A DNA stretch of 64,000 nt from Flavobacteriaceae bacterium UBA7684 (GCA_002482885.1 DLGW01000016.1:73111-137110); one strand, 5' to 3'; positions 8,209 through 16,895 are shown, counted from the first letter of the stretch. Notes: a model not told the origin generated them from the letters alone. Numbers and translations are program-made.

Positions 8209-9693
8209 TTACTTTAACAATGCATTTGCGATTTTTCGGTCGTTAGACAATCTTGGCAATTTATTTTGTCCACCCAACTTACCTATGGATTTCATATATT
8301 CCTGAAATCCATTTTTATTCACTTTTGTTACTACTAACTTACGTAAAACATTTCCGCTAATCAAATCATCATAGTAAATATTTTGTTTGCGCATCGACAA
8401 GTCTAGCTTTTCAATGAATACTTGCAAGTTTTCGGGCTCTTTTTCAAACTCTATAAACCATTCATGATAAGGCAATCCTTCCGATGGTGTAATCTGGGGA
8501 GCTACTGTAAATTCATTCACAACTACATGGGTGTCCTGCATGGCTTCTTTAAGCGCTTCTTCTACTTCTTTTCCAATGACATGTTCCCCAAAAGCAGAAA
8601 TGTAGTGTTTGATTCTGCCTGAAACTACAACCCGATACGGTTTTAAACTAGTAAATCTTACTGTGTCGCCTATATTATAAGCCCATAACCCCGCATTGGT
8701 AGATATAATTAATACATAGTCTACTCCTAATTGTACTTCACCAATGGTGTGTCTTTTGGGATTTTCGGTGTAAAATTCGTCTGTTTTAATAAATTCATAA
8801 AATATACCCGAATTCAACAACAGTAATAATCCTTCTGCTTTTTGTGAATCCTGATAGGCAAAAAAACCTTCAGAAGCAGGAAACAGTTCTATACTGTCAA
8901 CCCTACGTCCAATTAATTGTTCAAATTTAGCACGGTAGGGTTCAAAATTAACTCCGCCATAGATAAACAGATTAAAGTTTTTAAATACCTGCGCAACCTT
9001 TTTACCCATTTTTTCATGAATTTTTTCAAAATACATCTGTACCCAAGAAGGAATCCCGCTGATTACAGTCATGTTTTCGGGAAGCGTTTCCTCTACGATT
9101 GCATTAACCTTGGTTTCCCAATCTTCAATACAATTGGTTTCCCAAGAAGGCATGCGATTTTGCTGTAAATATTTAGGCACAAAATGAGCTACTATGCCCG
9201 AAAGTCTACCCAGCTTTACCCCATTTTTTTCGACAAGCTCTGGACTGCCTTGTAAAAAAATCATTTTACCATTTACAAAATCCGCTTTACCCGTTTCGTG
9301 TATGTAAGATAAGATAGCATTACGAGCTGCTTGAATGTGATAAGGCATAGATTCCTTGGTTAAGGGAATGTATTTTGCTCCAGAAGTAGTTCCTGATGTT
9401 TTAGCAAAATACAAGGGCTTACCTATCCATAAAACATCTGATTCGCCCGAAACCACTCTGTCTACATAGGGCTTTAATCCTTCGTAATCTTTTACAGGAA
9501 CTTTTTGACAAAAATCATGATGATTTTTAATAGATTCAAAATGATGATCCTTCCCAAAGGAAGTATTTTGGGCTTGATGAATTAACTGTTGAAAAACCTT
9601 TTGCTGGGTTTTAACTGGTTCTGATATCCATTTTTGATTTTGATGGTGAACTATTTTAGCAAAAATCTTAGCAGCAAGTGGTTTAATAAACAT
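8209..9693 (-). CDS. GH3-family acyl-adenylating enzyme
   Basis: The 494-aa protein belongs to the GH3 auxin-responsive-promoter superfamily, ANL-type enzymes that adenylate a carboxylate and in plants conjugate it to an amino acid. Visible features are the P-loop-like TSGTTSGAKYIPLT, a middle YGGVNFEPYRAKFEQ segment, the PASEGFFAYQ adenylate-binding stretch and the C-terminal hinge SGRIKHYISAFGEHV. Bacterial members are common in Bacteroidetes but their substrates are mostly unknown. It lies 25 nt from the LytM gene stop and 11 nt before the PNP-like gene, in the same transcription unit as the rhamnose genes. Confidence 0.85.
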   Translation of the reverse strand: MFIKPLAAKIFAKIVHHQNQKWISEPVKTQQKVFQQLIHQAQNTSFGKDHHFESIKNHHDFCQKVPVKDYEGLKPYVDRVVSGESDVLWIGKPLYFAKTSGTTSGAKYIPLTKESMPYHIQAARNAILSYIHETGKADFVNGKMIFLQGSPELVEKNGVKLGRLSGIVAHFVPKYLQQNRMPSWETNCIEDWETKVNAIVEETLPENMTVISGIPSWVQMYFEKIHEKMGKKVAQVFKNFNLFIYGGVNFEPYRAKFEQLIGRRVDSIELFPASEGFFAYQDSQKAEGLLLLLNSGIFYEFIKTDEFYTENPKRHTIGEVQLGVDYVLIISTNAGLWAYNIGDTVRFTSLKPYRVVVSGRIKHYISAFGEHVIGKEVEEALKEAMQDTHVVVNEFTVAPQITPSEGLPYHEWFIEFEKEPENLQVFIEKLDLSMRKQNIYYDDLISGNVLRKLVVTKVNKNGFQEYMKSIGKLGGQNKLPRLSNDRKIANALLK

Positions 9694-9717
9694 AACGGTT
9701 TTTTTAATTTTAAAAAA

Positions 9718-10587
9718 TTACTCGAATTCTATTAAACTGGTAGGATCAATCGGATAGCCATCTTTCCAAAGTTCAAATAACAAATGTATTCCCGAAGTAT
9801 TTTTAGCGACAAGTCCGCCTAAGGCGATTACTTCGCCTGTTCGCACAATATCGCCTTGAGACTTGGTTACCGAAGCACATTTTTTATAAACAGACAATAG
9901 TCCTTCTTTGTGCCTAAGAATAACAACGTATCCATCAGACAAAGTCCAACTGGAAAAAATTACCGTTCCTGCGGTTACAGCTTTTATGGGCGCATTAACC
10001 ACTGTACTAATTTCTACCCCAAACTGTTTGTCTTGAACATCAAATTTTTTAAGAATATTTCCTCGGGTAGGTGCAAATAACACCATATTTTGAGTTGCAG
10101 AAGTTTTTTCGAATAAATTATACTTGTCTTCTTGATCTATTTGTTCTCTTAATTTTTCTTCTTCAGGGGTAGGTTCCAAATTAAATTTAGAAGGATCTAA
10201 CTGTTCCCCAGCCATAATTGAATCTTTATTGAGTTGGGCATATTGTAAATCCCCATTCAATACTTTTTTTATGGATTCAATATAAATATTATTTTGTCGC
10301 ACTATGGTTTCTAAAGAATCTGACTTAATAGCCAATTCCGTAGCTGATTTTTTTAGAATGGATGATGAATATCCTGGAATATACTCTCGTAAGGGAGTAA
10401 AGGCAATAATATAGGTAGTTACCGAAATAATAATAATGGCACCTAGGGTAAGCACCACAAAAACATTCATTAAAGTAAGGCGTAATGAAAACTTTTCTTC
10501 AAGCGTGTCTTCGTTAACAACCAAAAGACGCATCTTTTTAAAAAGATTCTTGGCGATTATTTTTCTTCGATTATTAGGTTTAGACAT
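9718..10587 (-). CDS. LytM/M23-type peptidoglycan protein, probably catalytically inactive
   Basis: The 289-aa protein has a cytoplasmic basic tail, one membrane segment (VFVVLTLGAIIIISVTTYIIAF), a helical region and a C-terminal M23/LytM domain. The usual zinc ligands are altered: the HxxxD position reads QFGVE and the HxH motif reads HLLFE, while YxH reads YKK. This matches non-catalytic LytM factors that act as amidase activators or scaffolds. I chose the ATG at 10587 rather than the upstream one at 10608 because a TATATTTG -7 element covers 10606-10613, leaving a 5' leader of about 12 nt. It is the first gene of the GH3-PNP-wzz-rml transcription unit. Confidence 0.8.
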   Translation of the reverse strand: MSKPNNRRKIIAKNLFKKMRLLVVNEDTLEEKFSLRLTLMNVFVVLTLGAIIIISVTTYIIAFTPLREYIPGYSSSILKKSATELAIKSDSLETIVRQNNIYIESIKKVLNGDLQYAQLNKDSIMAGEQLDPSKFNLEPTPEEEKLREQIDQEDKYNLFEKTSATQNMVLFAPTRGNILKKFDVQDKQFGVEISTVVNAPIKAVTAGTVIFSSWTLSDGYVVILRHKEGLLSVYKKCASVTKSQGDIVRTGEVIALGGLVAKNTSGIHLLFELWKDGYPIDPTSLIEFE

Positions 10588-10605
10588 TAGCGGTGGTTTA
10601 TACCA

Positions 10606-10613
10606 CAAATATA
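10606..10613 (-). promoter_or_regulatory. Candidate -7 promoter element (TATATTTG) for the LytM-GH3-rml unit
   Basis: TATATTTG on the minus strand is an exact match to TAnnTTTG. It lies just downstream of the last hairpin of the array and about 19 nt before the preferred LytM start codon. No TTG is present at the right distance upstream, so the promoter may be weak or activator-dependent. Confidence 0.5.
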
Positions 10614-10629
10614 TAAATTCAATAAAAAA

Positions 10630-10953
10630 AACGGGCCTTTACATTTTGGGGGAAGAAGTTTTGTAAAGACCCATTTCTAACAACTAAAACTAACCTAAAA
10701 ACTAACTCTCATTTAAAAAAAAAACGGGCCATGATATTAAATGGTTGGGCCATATTTCCGGCCCGTTCTTAACAACTAAAACTAACTCCAACTTTAAAAA
10801 AACAGGTCTTTACTAATTTGTGATTGGGTAGCCGCAAAGACCTGACTAACAACTATATAAACAACTAAAAACTAATCTAATTTTAAAAACGGGTCTTTAC
10901 TTTTGGTTGGGAAGTGTAAAGACCCGTCTTAACAACTAAAACTAACTCAAAAC
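10630..10953 (-). ncRNA. Tandem array of four conserved stem-loops (possible sRNA or multi-terminator array)
   Basis: This 354-bp gene-free stretch holds four units of about 80-90 nt, each with a stem-loop. The arms are 10889-10900/10916-10927 (perfect 12 bp), 10803-10813/10834-10844, 10724-10730/10760-10766 and 10633-10643/10662-10672. On the minus strand each unit begins with a GTTAGTTTTAGTTGTTA-like leader and ends in a T run. The loops share a C-rich core (CCCAACCA, CCCAATCA, CCCAACCA, CCCCCAAAA). Two unpaired positions on the + strand become G.U pairs on the minus-strand RNA. The first leader overlaps the stop of the 126-aa gene. Confidence 0.7.
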
Positions 10954-11322
10954 TCTTTTAACTAATAAATTATAGGTATCATACGAAATTGCTTTTTTAT
11001 GCAACTTTTCTTCGTATGCTTTTAAATAATTTCTATAAACCACACTTTTAATTTTTAATAAATCCGAATAATCTTCTAAACTCATTAAATTATTGATGAT
11101 TTCTTTAAACTCATTATCTGAATAATCATATTGTTCCACATTAAAGAAATCAATCATAAATCCATTGCTAGAAAAATTGTTTTCATTAAAAACAAACTTG
11201 TTATTATCTTCAAAAATGTAACCCATTGCTAAAGATGACACAAAATTTCTATCAAAGTTATTTGCTTTAATAGCCGATAGAACATCTCTTAAATCTTGAA
11301 ATTGGTATCTCATGGCTCTCAT
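10942..11322 (-). CDS. Hypothetical protein (126 aa) paired with the OmpA gene
   Basis: No family is recognisable. The protein is soluble, rich in N, D, F and Y, without signal peptide or membrane segment, and predicted mostly helical toward the C-terminus. Two in-frame starts are close together (MRAMRYQF); the second at 11313 is equally possible. It begins 10 nt after the OmpA stop, so it is very likely co-transcribed with it. Its last codons (VLS and the stop) fall within the first leader repeat of the hairpin array. Confidence 0.6.
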   Translation of the reverse strand: MRAMRYQFQDLRDVLSAIKANNFDRNFVSSLAMGYIFEDNNKFVFNENNFSSNGFMIDFFNVEQYDYSDNEFKEIINNLMSLEDYSDLLKIKSVVYRNYLKAYEEKLHKKAISYDTYNLLVKRVLS

Positions 11323-11332
11323 ATATATAAAA

Positions 11333-12913
11333 TTATTCTACTATAAATTCTACTCGTCTGTTTACTTGATCTTCTGACTTGTTACAGTTTGGAGCACAAT
11401 TTACTTTAGGTAAAGATTCTCCGTGTCCAGCGTAAGTCATTCTTTCTTTAGTTATTCCATGTGCGGTTAAATATTCCAATACTGCTCCTCCTCTGCGTTC
11501 TGATAAATTTTGATTATATTGATCGGTTCCTTTATCATCTGTATGAGCATTTATAGACACTTTAATATTTGATTTTTCCTTTAGGAATTCTACTAATCTA
11601 TTTAAGGTAATTATTGATTCTTGTTTGATAGATGCTTTATCAAAATCAAAGAAAATATTCTCGATTACAATGGTATTATTTTTAATTTCAATTGGTTTTG
11701 CCTTAGCAATTGATAACGATTTTAAGTGTGTATTTGTACCATTATTGTTATTGGTAACTGCAAAAGTGTTTTCTACGGTTTCCAAACCTTTACCCGCAAC
11801 TATTACCGTGTAATTAGTAAGCATTTCTAAATCTGCTTTTACAAAACCTTTAGCATCTGTAACTGATTTTACGATTTCTGTTCCAAATTCATCTTTAATG
11901 ACAACTGAAGCTTGAGCTACCGGACGTTGTGTTTCGGCATCGGTTACTACAATTTGATGTTGTTGTGGAGCATCTAACAATCTGAATTTGTACACATTAA
12001 AGTTATCTGGATTGTTTCTGTCGTTTGAAGAAACATAGCCTGATGTTTCAGTGTGTAACATAAAAGACACATCGTCGTTTGTCGTATTTAGCTTATTTCC
12101 TAAATTAATTCTGTTAGCATACTCCCCGTTAATTACCGAAGTACGATACACATCATATCCACCAAATCCCCCTAAACCGTTTGAAGAAAAGTAAAAGTGT
12201 TTACCATTTTCCGATACAAATGGATATTTTTCATCTTTATCTGAATTGATTTCAGCACCTAAGTTTTTGGCATTAACAATTTCTCCTTTTTCATTTAACG
12301 TGGCCTCGTAAATATCAAAACCTCCGAAACCTCCTGGCATATTTGATGAAAAGTATATTTTATTAGCCTCTGAGCCTATAAATGGAGTTTCTACCGAATA
12401 AGAATCATTATTGAATTCCAATTCATTAATGTTTGCCCAATAATATTTAGAATTTAAATCCAAATTGGCTTTATAAATAGAATATGAATTTTGTCTTCCT
12501 TTTTTAGTTCGAGTAAAGTAAACTGTATTTTGATCTGGCGTAAAAGCTACTCCTCCTTGATCTCCCTCTGCGTTAAATATTTTTGAAAATACTAATGGAT
12601 AAGACAAACTTTCATCTTCCTTAATATCGGCACAGAACACTCCTTTGTAATATTGATTGGTGTGAGGGTTGCGCACTATGTTTGACATTCCTCTTTTTTT
12701 ATTAGAAAGAATAATCAATTTGTTTTTGTAAAATGTAGCTCCGATTTCAGCTTGATCAGAATTGTATCCCGCATCGCTTACGTCAAAGTACAAACCTTCT
12801 GTAGAAGGGTTGTTGGCAACCGATAAGAACTTGTTCGAAAAATAACTTTGCTGAGAAAAAAGTGGCATTGAATATACCAACATCGCCGCCACTGATTTAA
12901 TAATTATTTTCAT
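11333..12913 (-). CDS. OmpA-family outer membrane protein with PD40 repeats
   Basis: The 526-aa protein has a signal peptide (to about residue 21), four or so PD40/WD40-like blades (GVAFTPDQNTVYFTR, IYFSSNMPGGFGGFDIY, FYFSSNGLGGFGGYDVY) over residues 110-310, a carboxypeptidase-regulatory-like beta domain (about 320-395), and a C-terminal OmpA peptidoglycan-binding domain (FFDFDKASI ... NLSERRGGAVLEYL ... RRVEF). Flavobacterial proteins of this layout are outer-membrane/periplasmic and often accompany PorP/SprF-like partners, which are absent here. A good promoter and a 20-bp repeat array lie upstream, suggesting regulated expression. Confidence 0.9.
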   Translation of the reverse strand: MKIIIKSVAAMLVYSMPLFSQQSYFSNKFLSVANNPSTEGLYFDVSDAGYNSDQAEIGATFYKNKLIILSNKKRGMSNIVRNPHTNQYYKGVFCADIKEDESLSYPLVFSKIFNAEGDQGGVAFTPDQNTVYFTRTKKGRQNSYSIYKANLDLNSKYYWANINELEFNNDSYSVETPFIGSEANKIYFSSNMPGGFGGFDIYEATLNEKGEIVNAKNLGAEINSDKDEKYPFVSENGKHFYFSSNGLGGFGGYDVYRTSVINGEYANRINLGNKLNTTNDDVSFMLHTETSGYVSSNDRNNPDNFNVYKFRLLDAPQQHQIVVTDAETQRPVAQASVVIKDEFGTEIVKSVTDAKGFVKADLEMLTNYTVIVAGKGLETVENTFAVTNNNNGTNTHLKSLSIAKAKPIEIKNNTIVIENIFFDFDKASIKQESIITLNRLVEFLKEKSNIKVSINAHTDDKGTDQYNQNLSERRGGAVLEYLTAHGITKERMTYAGHGESLPKVNCAPNCNKSEDQVNRRVEFIVE

Positions 12914-13034
12914 ACTATAGGGACTAAATAAGGGTTAACTATTTTTTACTTTTTTCTATTTAACATTAAGTGATTTGATTTTTAAAATTGCTTTAGCACA
13001 TTTCGTATATCACTTATTATCAATTTGTTACTTT

Positions 13035-13066
13035 CAAAGTAAACCAATAAAAACCTTGTTTCCAAA
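13035..13066 (-). promoter_or_regulatory. Promoter for the OmpA gene (TTTG-N20-TTACTTTG)
   Basis: On the minus strand a TTTG (13066-13063) is followed after 20 nt by TTACTTTG (13042-13035), seven of eight positions of the Bacteroidetes -7 consensus with the preferred spacing. The 20-bp tandem array begins only 10 bp upstream of the -33 element, where an activator would bind. The 5' leader would be about 115 nt. Confidence 0.65.
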
Positions 13067-13075
13067 AAAAAATTT

Positions 13076-13166
13076 AGTGGGCGATTTTGGTCATAAGTGG
13101 GCGATTTTAGTCATAAGTGGGCGATTTTAGCCATAAGTGGGCGATTGAACCCATAAGTGGCTGTTA
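13076..13166. promoter_or_regulatory. Four-and-a-half copy 20-bp direct repeat, candidate operator array
   Basis: Copies at 13076-13095, 13096-13115, 13116-13135 and 13136-13155, plus a partial at 13156-13166, share AGTGGGCGATTTTNGTCATA. The AGTGGGCGATT half is invariant while the rest drifts. A 20-bp period is close to two helical turns, so sites face the same side of the DNA, as in arrays bound by response regulators such as LytTR proteins. The rest of the 482-bp gap (12914-13395) holds the promoter, A/T-rich leader and a terminator. I saw no small gene in it. Confidence 0.75.
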
Positions 13167-13347
13167 ATAACTTTTTCGGAAACACCAAAAAACGTCAGAT
13201 TTTGACCAAACCCGAAAAAAAGTTGAAAAAAGCAGATTCTAAAAAGCCTTAAAATGAGAATATGTTAAAAAGCCATTGGGTAAATCAACATTTTAATAAT
13301 TGATATGTGTAAACGACTGATAACTGACTCCACCCATTAAAACAAAA

Positions 13348-13373
13348 AAACCGCCTAATTGCTTAGACGGTTT
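13348..13373 (-). terminator. Terminator after the sdh-linked lipoprotein gene
   Basis: The arms at 13348-13358 and 13363-13373 form an 11-bp stem with a 4-nt loop, followed on the minus strand by a T-rich tract. The single non-Watson-Crick position is a G.U pair on the minus-strand RNA, which agrees with that direction. Confidence 0.85.
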
Positions 13374-13395
13374 CATTGTAAAATATTTTAATACT

Positions 13396-14067
13396 TTAAA
13401 TTAAAGGCTTATTACTCATGATTTGGATTTTGAACGACATATCTTTAATGTCAACATATTTTTTATCATCAATTGGATCATATAGTCTACAACTAAAAAC
13501 ACCTGTAATTGTTATTGTCTTATGACCATTACCTCCTTCTTGAAATTCAGACTTTGAAACAGATAAAATTTTAAAATAAGAAGATGTTAGTTGAGAACCA
13601 TTAGACGAATAATAATTACCGTCCTTCTGATAGTTTACACCTACTCCTAAAACAGTTGTGTTTTCTGCTCCAGTAGAAACGAAATTGTAATTACCAACTT
13701 TAAATAGTTTATCGAAGAATTCTTTTTCATGAGTTGACGCAGTAATTCCATCAACTCCCGTCATAAAGTTCATAAAATCAATATCAATTAATTCTGTATT
13801 TTCAGGTGATATTGTTCTTATTCCCCCTAAATAATTAATATTCGGATTAATCGAAAGACCTCCTGATGATCCATAAGATCCCACATATTTAGTATCAGCA
13901 GAAATAAAAGCCTCATAATTAATAGATTTTTCGTCTATTTTTCCAATAAAATAAGCGTAAGCAGCACTTGTTGGAGTGAGAACAGTATTATTAGCCGGAG
14001 TTGGATCACTATCTTTAGAACAACCTATAATACTTAATAACAATATTACGAAAAGACATTTATTCAT
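13396..14067 (-). CDS. Lipoprotein (223 aa) at the end of the sdh operon
   Basis: The N-terminus MNKCLFVILLLSIIGCSKDSDPTP is a lipoprotein signal with lipobox SIIGC. The mature chain is beta-rich with a Gly/Ser/Asn composition and no recognised domain. It starts only 13 nt after the sdhB stop and is followed by a strong terminator, so it may be transcribed with succinate dehydrogenase. There is no known biochemical link, and it could equally be an unrelated downstream insertion. Confidence 0.75.
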   Translation of the reverse strand: MNKCLFVILLLSIIGCSKDSDPTPANNTVLTPTSAAYAYFIGKIDEKSINYEAFISADTKYVGSYGSSGGLSINPNINYLGGIRTISPENTELIDIDFMNFMTGVDGITASTHEKEFFDKLFKVGNYNFVSTGAENTTVLGVGVNYQKDGNYYSSNGSQLTSSYFKILSVSKSEFQEGGNGHKTITITGVFSCRLYDPIDDKKYVDIKDMSFKIQIMSNKPLI

Positions 14068-14080
14068 ATAACTGTTATTA

Positions 14081-14842
14081 TTACTTCAATGAAGCACTTA
14101 AAAACTCACGATTCATTCTTGCAATGTTTTCTAATGAAATACCTTTAGGACATTCTATTTCGCAAGCACCAGTGTTAGTACAATTTCCGAAACCTTCTTC
14201 GTCCATCTGACGCACCATATTTAAAACTCTTTCCGTAGCTTCTACACGACCTTGTGGCAGTAATGCATATTGAGATACTTTTGCACCTACAAACAACATC
14301 GCGGAACCATTTTTACAAGTGGCTACACAAGCACCACAACCTATGCAGGCCGCCGCTTCAAAAGCTTGATCAGCATCGTGTTTAGGCACCGGAATCGCAT
14401 TCGCATCAATTGTATTCCCCGAAGTATTTACCGATACGAAACCACCTGCTTGTTGAATTCTTTCAAAAGCAGAACGATCCACCACTAAGTCTTTAATTAC
14501 CGGGAATGCTTTACTTCTCCATGGTTCTACATAAATGGTATCGCCATCGTTGAACATACGCATGTGTAACTGACAAGTAGTAATTCCTGTATCTGGTCCG
14601 TGTGCACGTCCGTTAATAAACAAGGAACACATCCCGCAAATTCCTTCACGACAATCGTGGTCAAAGGCAATAGGTTCTTGTTTCTGATTAATTAATTGTT
14701 CGTTTAATTGGTCTAACATTTCCAAAAACGAACTAGCTGTTGAAACTTCATTTAACTGATAAGTTTCTAATTTACCTTGTGTTTTGGCATTCTTTTGACG
14801 CCAAATCTTTAAGGTTATATTGATGTTTTTTGCTCCTGACAT
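14081..14842 (-). CDS. sdhB: Succinate dehydrogenase/fumarate reductase iron-sulfur subunit
   Basis: SdhB carries electrons from the flavoprotein to quinone through three Fe-S clusters. The 253-aa protein shows the [2Fe-2S] ligands in CREGICGMC (Cys64, 69, 72) and Cys90, then CIGCGACVATCK and a CTNTGACEIECPK segment for the [4Fe-4S] and [3Fe-4S] clusters. Layout sdhC-sdhA-sdhB with a single five-helix cytochrome b subunit is the Bacteroidetes type. It begins 25 nt after the sdhA stop. Confidence 0.97.
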   Translation of the reverse strand: MSGAKNINITLKIWRQKNAKTQGKLETYQLNEVSTASSFLEMLDQLNEQLINQKQEPIAFDHDCREGICGMCSLFINGRAHGPDTGITTCQLHMRMFNDGDTIYVEPWRSKAFPVIKDLVVDRSAFERIQQAGGFVSVNTSGNTIDANAIPVPKHDADQAFEAAACIGCGACVATCKNGSAMLFVGAKVSQYALLPQGRVEATERVLNMVRQMDEEGFGNCTNTGACEIECPKGISLENIARMNREFLSASLK

Positions 14843-14867
14843 AATCTTATGTTTTGATGTAAGAATC

Positions 14868-16877
14868 TTATTTGTAATTACGTGCTGCTATTTTGATGAA
14901 TTCGTATTTCAATTCTTCTTTATGCAGTTCTTCTTTAGTAATGTCATCTCCTTTATACTCCCAAGCACCTACGAATGAGAAGTTTTCATCGTCACGAAGG
15001 GTTTCTCCTTCGGCATCTTGATATTCTTCACGGAAGTGACCTCCACAAGATTCTTTACGTTGTAAAGCATCCATCGCCATTAATTGTCCTAATTCTATAA
15101 AATCAGCTACACGTAAGGCTTTTTCTAATTCAGGATTTAATTCATCAGCTGAACCTGGCACATACACATCTTTATAAAAATCTTCTTTTAATTGTGCGAT
15201 TTCGGCAATGGCTTCTTGTAATCCTTTTTCATTACGTCCCATTCCTACTTTATTCCACATGATTAATCCTAATTTTTTGTGGAAATAATCAACTGATTTT
15301 GAACCGTTATTATTTAAGAATTTATCAATGCTTTGTTTTACTGCATTTTCTGCCACTGCAAATTCTGGTGAATCTGTAGAGATTTTACCTGTTCTGATTT
15401 CGTCTGCCAAATAATTGGAAACCGTGTAAGGCAACACAAAGTATCCATCAGCCAAACCTTGCATTAAAGCGGATGCTCCTAAACGGTTAGCGCCGTGGTC
15501 AGAAAAATTGGCTTCACCTGCAACGAAACATCCTGGAATCGTAGATTGTAAATTATAATCTACCCAAACGCCTCCCATGGTATAGTGTACCGCTGGATAA
15601 ATTTTCATTGGAGTTTCATACGGATTTTCGTCGGTAATCTTTTGGTACATTTGGAATAAGTTACCATACTTTTCCTCTAACCATTTTTTACCTAATTGTT
15701 GTATTTTTTCTTCTGAAGGATTGTGATCTCCTTGAGCATATGCAGTTTGTTTTCCTTTTGAAGTGATTTCAGTAGCAAAATCTAAATACACTCCTTCGTT
15801 GGTTGAATTGGCTTCGATTCCAAAACCAGCATCGCAACGTTCTTTAGCCGCTCTTGAAGCCACGTCACGAGGTACTAAATTACCAAACGCAGGATATCTT
15901 CTTTCTAGGAAATAATCACGATCAGCTTCTGCAATTTGAGTCGGTTTTAATTTTCCTGCTCTAATGGCTTCGGCATCCTCTTTCTTTTTAGGAACCCAGA
16001 TTCTTCCTGAGTTTCTTAAAGATTCAGACATTAAAGTCAATTTAGACTGATTGATTCCGTGTACGGGAATACATGTTGGATGAATTTGTACAAAACATGG
16101 GTTAGCAAATAAAGCGCCTTGTTTATGTATTTTCCAACCTGCGGTAACGTTACTTCCCATGGCATTGGTGGAAAGGAAATATACGTTTCCGTAACCTCCT
16201 GTAGCGATAATTACCGCATGAGCAGAATGTCTTTCTAATTCCCCTGTAACTAGGTTACGAGCAATAATTCCACGGGCTTTCCCATCAACTTTCACTAACT
16301 CTAACATTTCGTGACGGTTGTACATTTTTACACGTCCTAAACCAATTTGACGAGATAATGCAGAATATGCTCCTAATAATAATTGTTGTCCTGTTTGTCC
16401 GGCAGCATAAAAAGTACGTTGTACTTGGGTACCACCAAATGAACGGTTATCTAATAATCCGCCATATTCACGTGCAAAAGGAACCCCTTGAGCTACGCAT
16501 TGGTCAATGATATTTCCAGAAACTTCAGCTAAACGGTGTACGTTAGCTTCGCGTGCTCTGTAATCTCCACCTTTAATGGTGTCATAAAACAAACGGTAAA
16601 CACTATCGCCATCATTTTGATAATTTTTTGCAGCATTGATACCTCCTTGAGCCGCAATAGAGTGTGCTCTACGAGGTGAATCTTGAAAACAAAATGCTTT
16701 TACATTGTATCCCATTTCACCTAACGAAGCTGCTGCTGCTGCACCCGCTAAACCAGTTCCAACAACAATAACATCAATTTTAGGTCGGTTATTGGGTGCA
16801 ACTAATTTTAAGTGGTTTTTATAATCTGTCCATTTATCTGCTAAAGGACCTTGAGGAATTTTTGAATCTAATTTCAT
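14868..16877 (-). CDS. sdhA: Succinate dehydrogenase/fumarate reductase flavoprotein subunit
   Basis: The 669-aa catalytic subunit oxidises succinate to fumarate using covalently bound FAD. It has the dinucleotide-binding VVGTGLAGAAAAASLGEMG, the FAD-attachment segment RRAHSIAAQGGINAA, the HPTCIP substrate-binding region, YPAVHYTMGG and the RLGASALMQGLADG motif. Its length is typical of the Bacteroidetes/epsilon-like form, longer than E. coli SdhA. It lies 18 nt downstream of sdhC. Confidence 0.97.
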   Translation of the reverse strand: MKLDSKIPQGPLADKWTDYKNHLKLVAPNNRPKIDVIVVGTGLAGAAAAASLGEMGYNVKAFCFQDSPRRAHSIAAQGGINAAKNYQNDGDSVYRLFYDTIKGGDYRAREANVHRLAEVSGNIIDQCVAQGVPFAREYGGLLDNRSFGGTQVQRTFYAAGQTGQQLLLGAYSALSRQIGLGRVKMYNRHEMLELVKVDGKARGIIARNLVTGELERHSAHAVIIATGGYGNVYFLSTNAMGSNVTAGWKIHKQGALFANPCFVQIHPTCIPVHGINQSKLTLMSESLRNSGRIWVPKKKEDAEAIRAGKLKPTQIAEADRDYFLERRYPAFGNLVPRDVASRAAKERCDAGFGIEANSTNEGVYLDFATEITSKGKQTAYAQGDHNPSEEKIQQLGKKWLEEKYGNLFQMYQKITDENPYETPMKIYPAVHYTMGGVWVDYNLQSTIPGCFVAGEANFSDHGANRLGASALMQGLADGYFVLPYTVSNYLADEIRTGKISTDSPEFAVAENAVKQSIDKFLNNNGSKSVDYFHKKLGLIMWNKVGMGRNEKGLQEAIAEIAQLKEDFYKDVYVPGSADELNPELEKALRVADFIELGQLMAMDALQRKESCGGHFREEYQDAEGETLRDDENFSFVGAWEYKGDDITKEELHKEELKYEFIKIAARNYK

Positions 16878-16895
16878 AATCGTATCGATTTATGA

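Noticed and set aside
2188..10587. Polysaccharide region considered as a recently acquired island
   Set aside because: No integrase, IS element, tRNA or visible change in base composition was found at its edges, so transfer cannot be supported from sequence alone.
10588..10608. Seven-residue longer start of the LytM gene
   Set aside because: A TATATTTG -7 element overlaps it, so the shorter start at 10587 is more likely.
13076..13166. 20-bp direct repeats considered as a CRISPR array
   Set aside because: The units are contiguous without spacers and no cas genes are nearby, so this is a tandem operator-like array.
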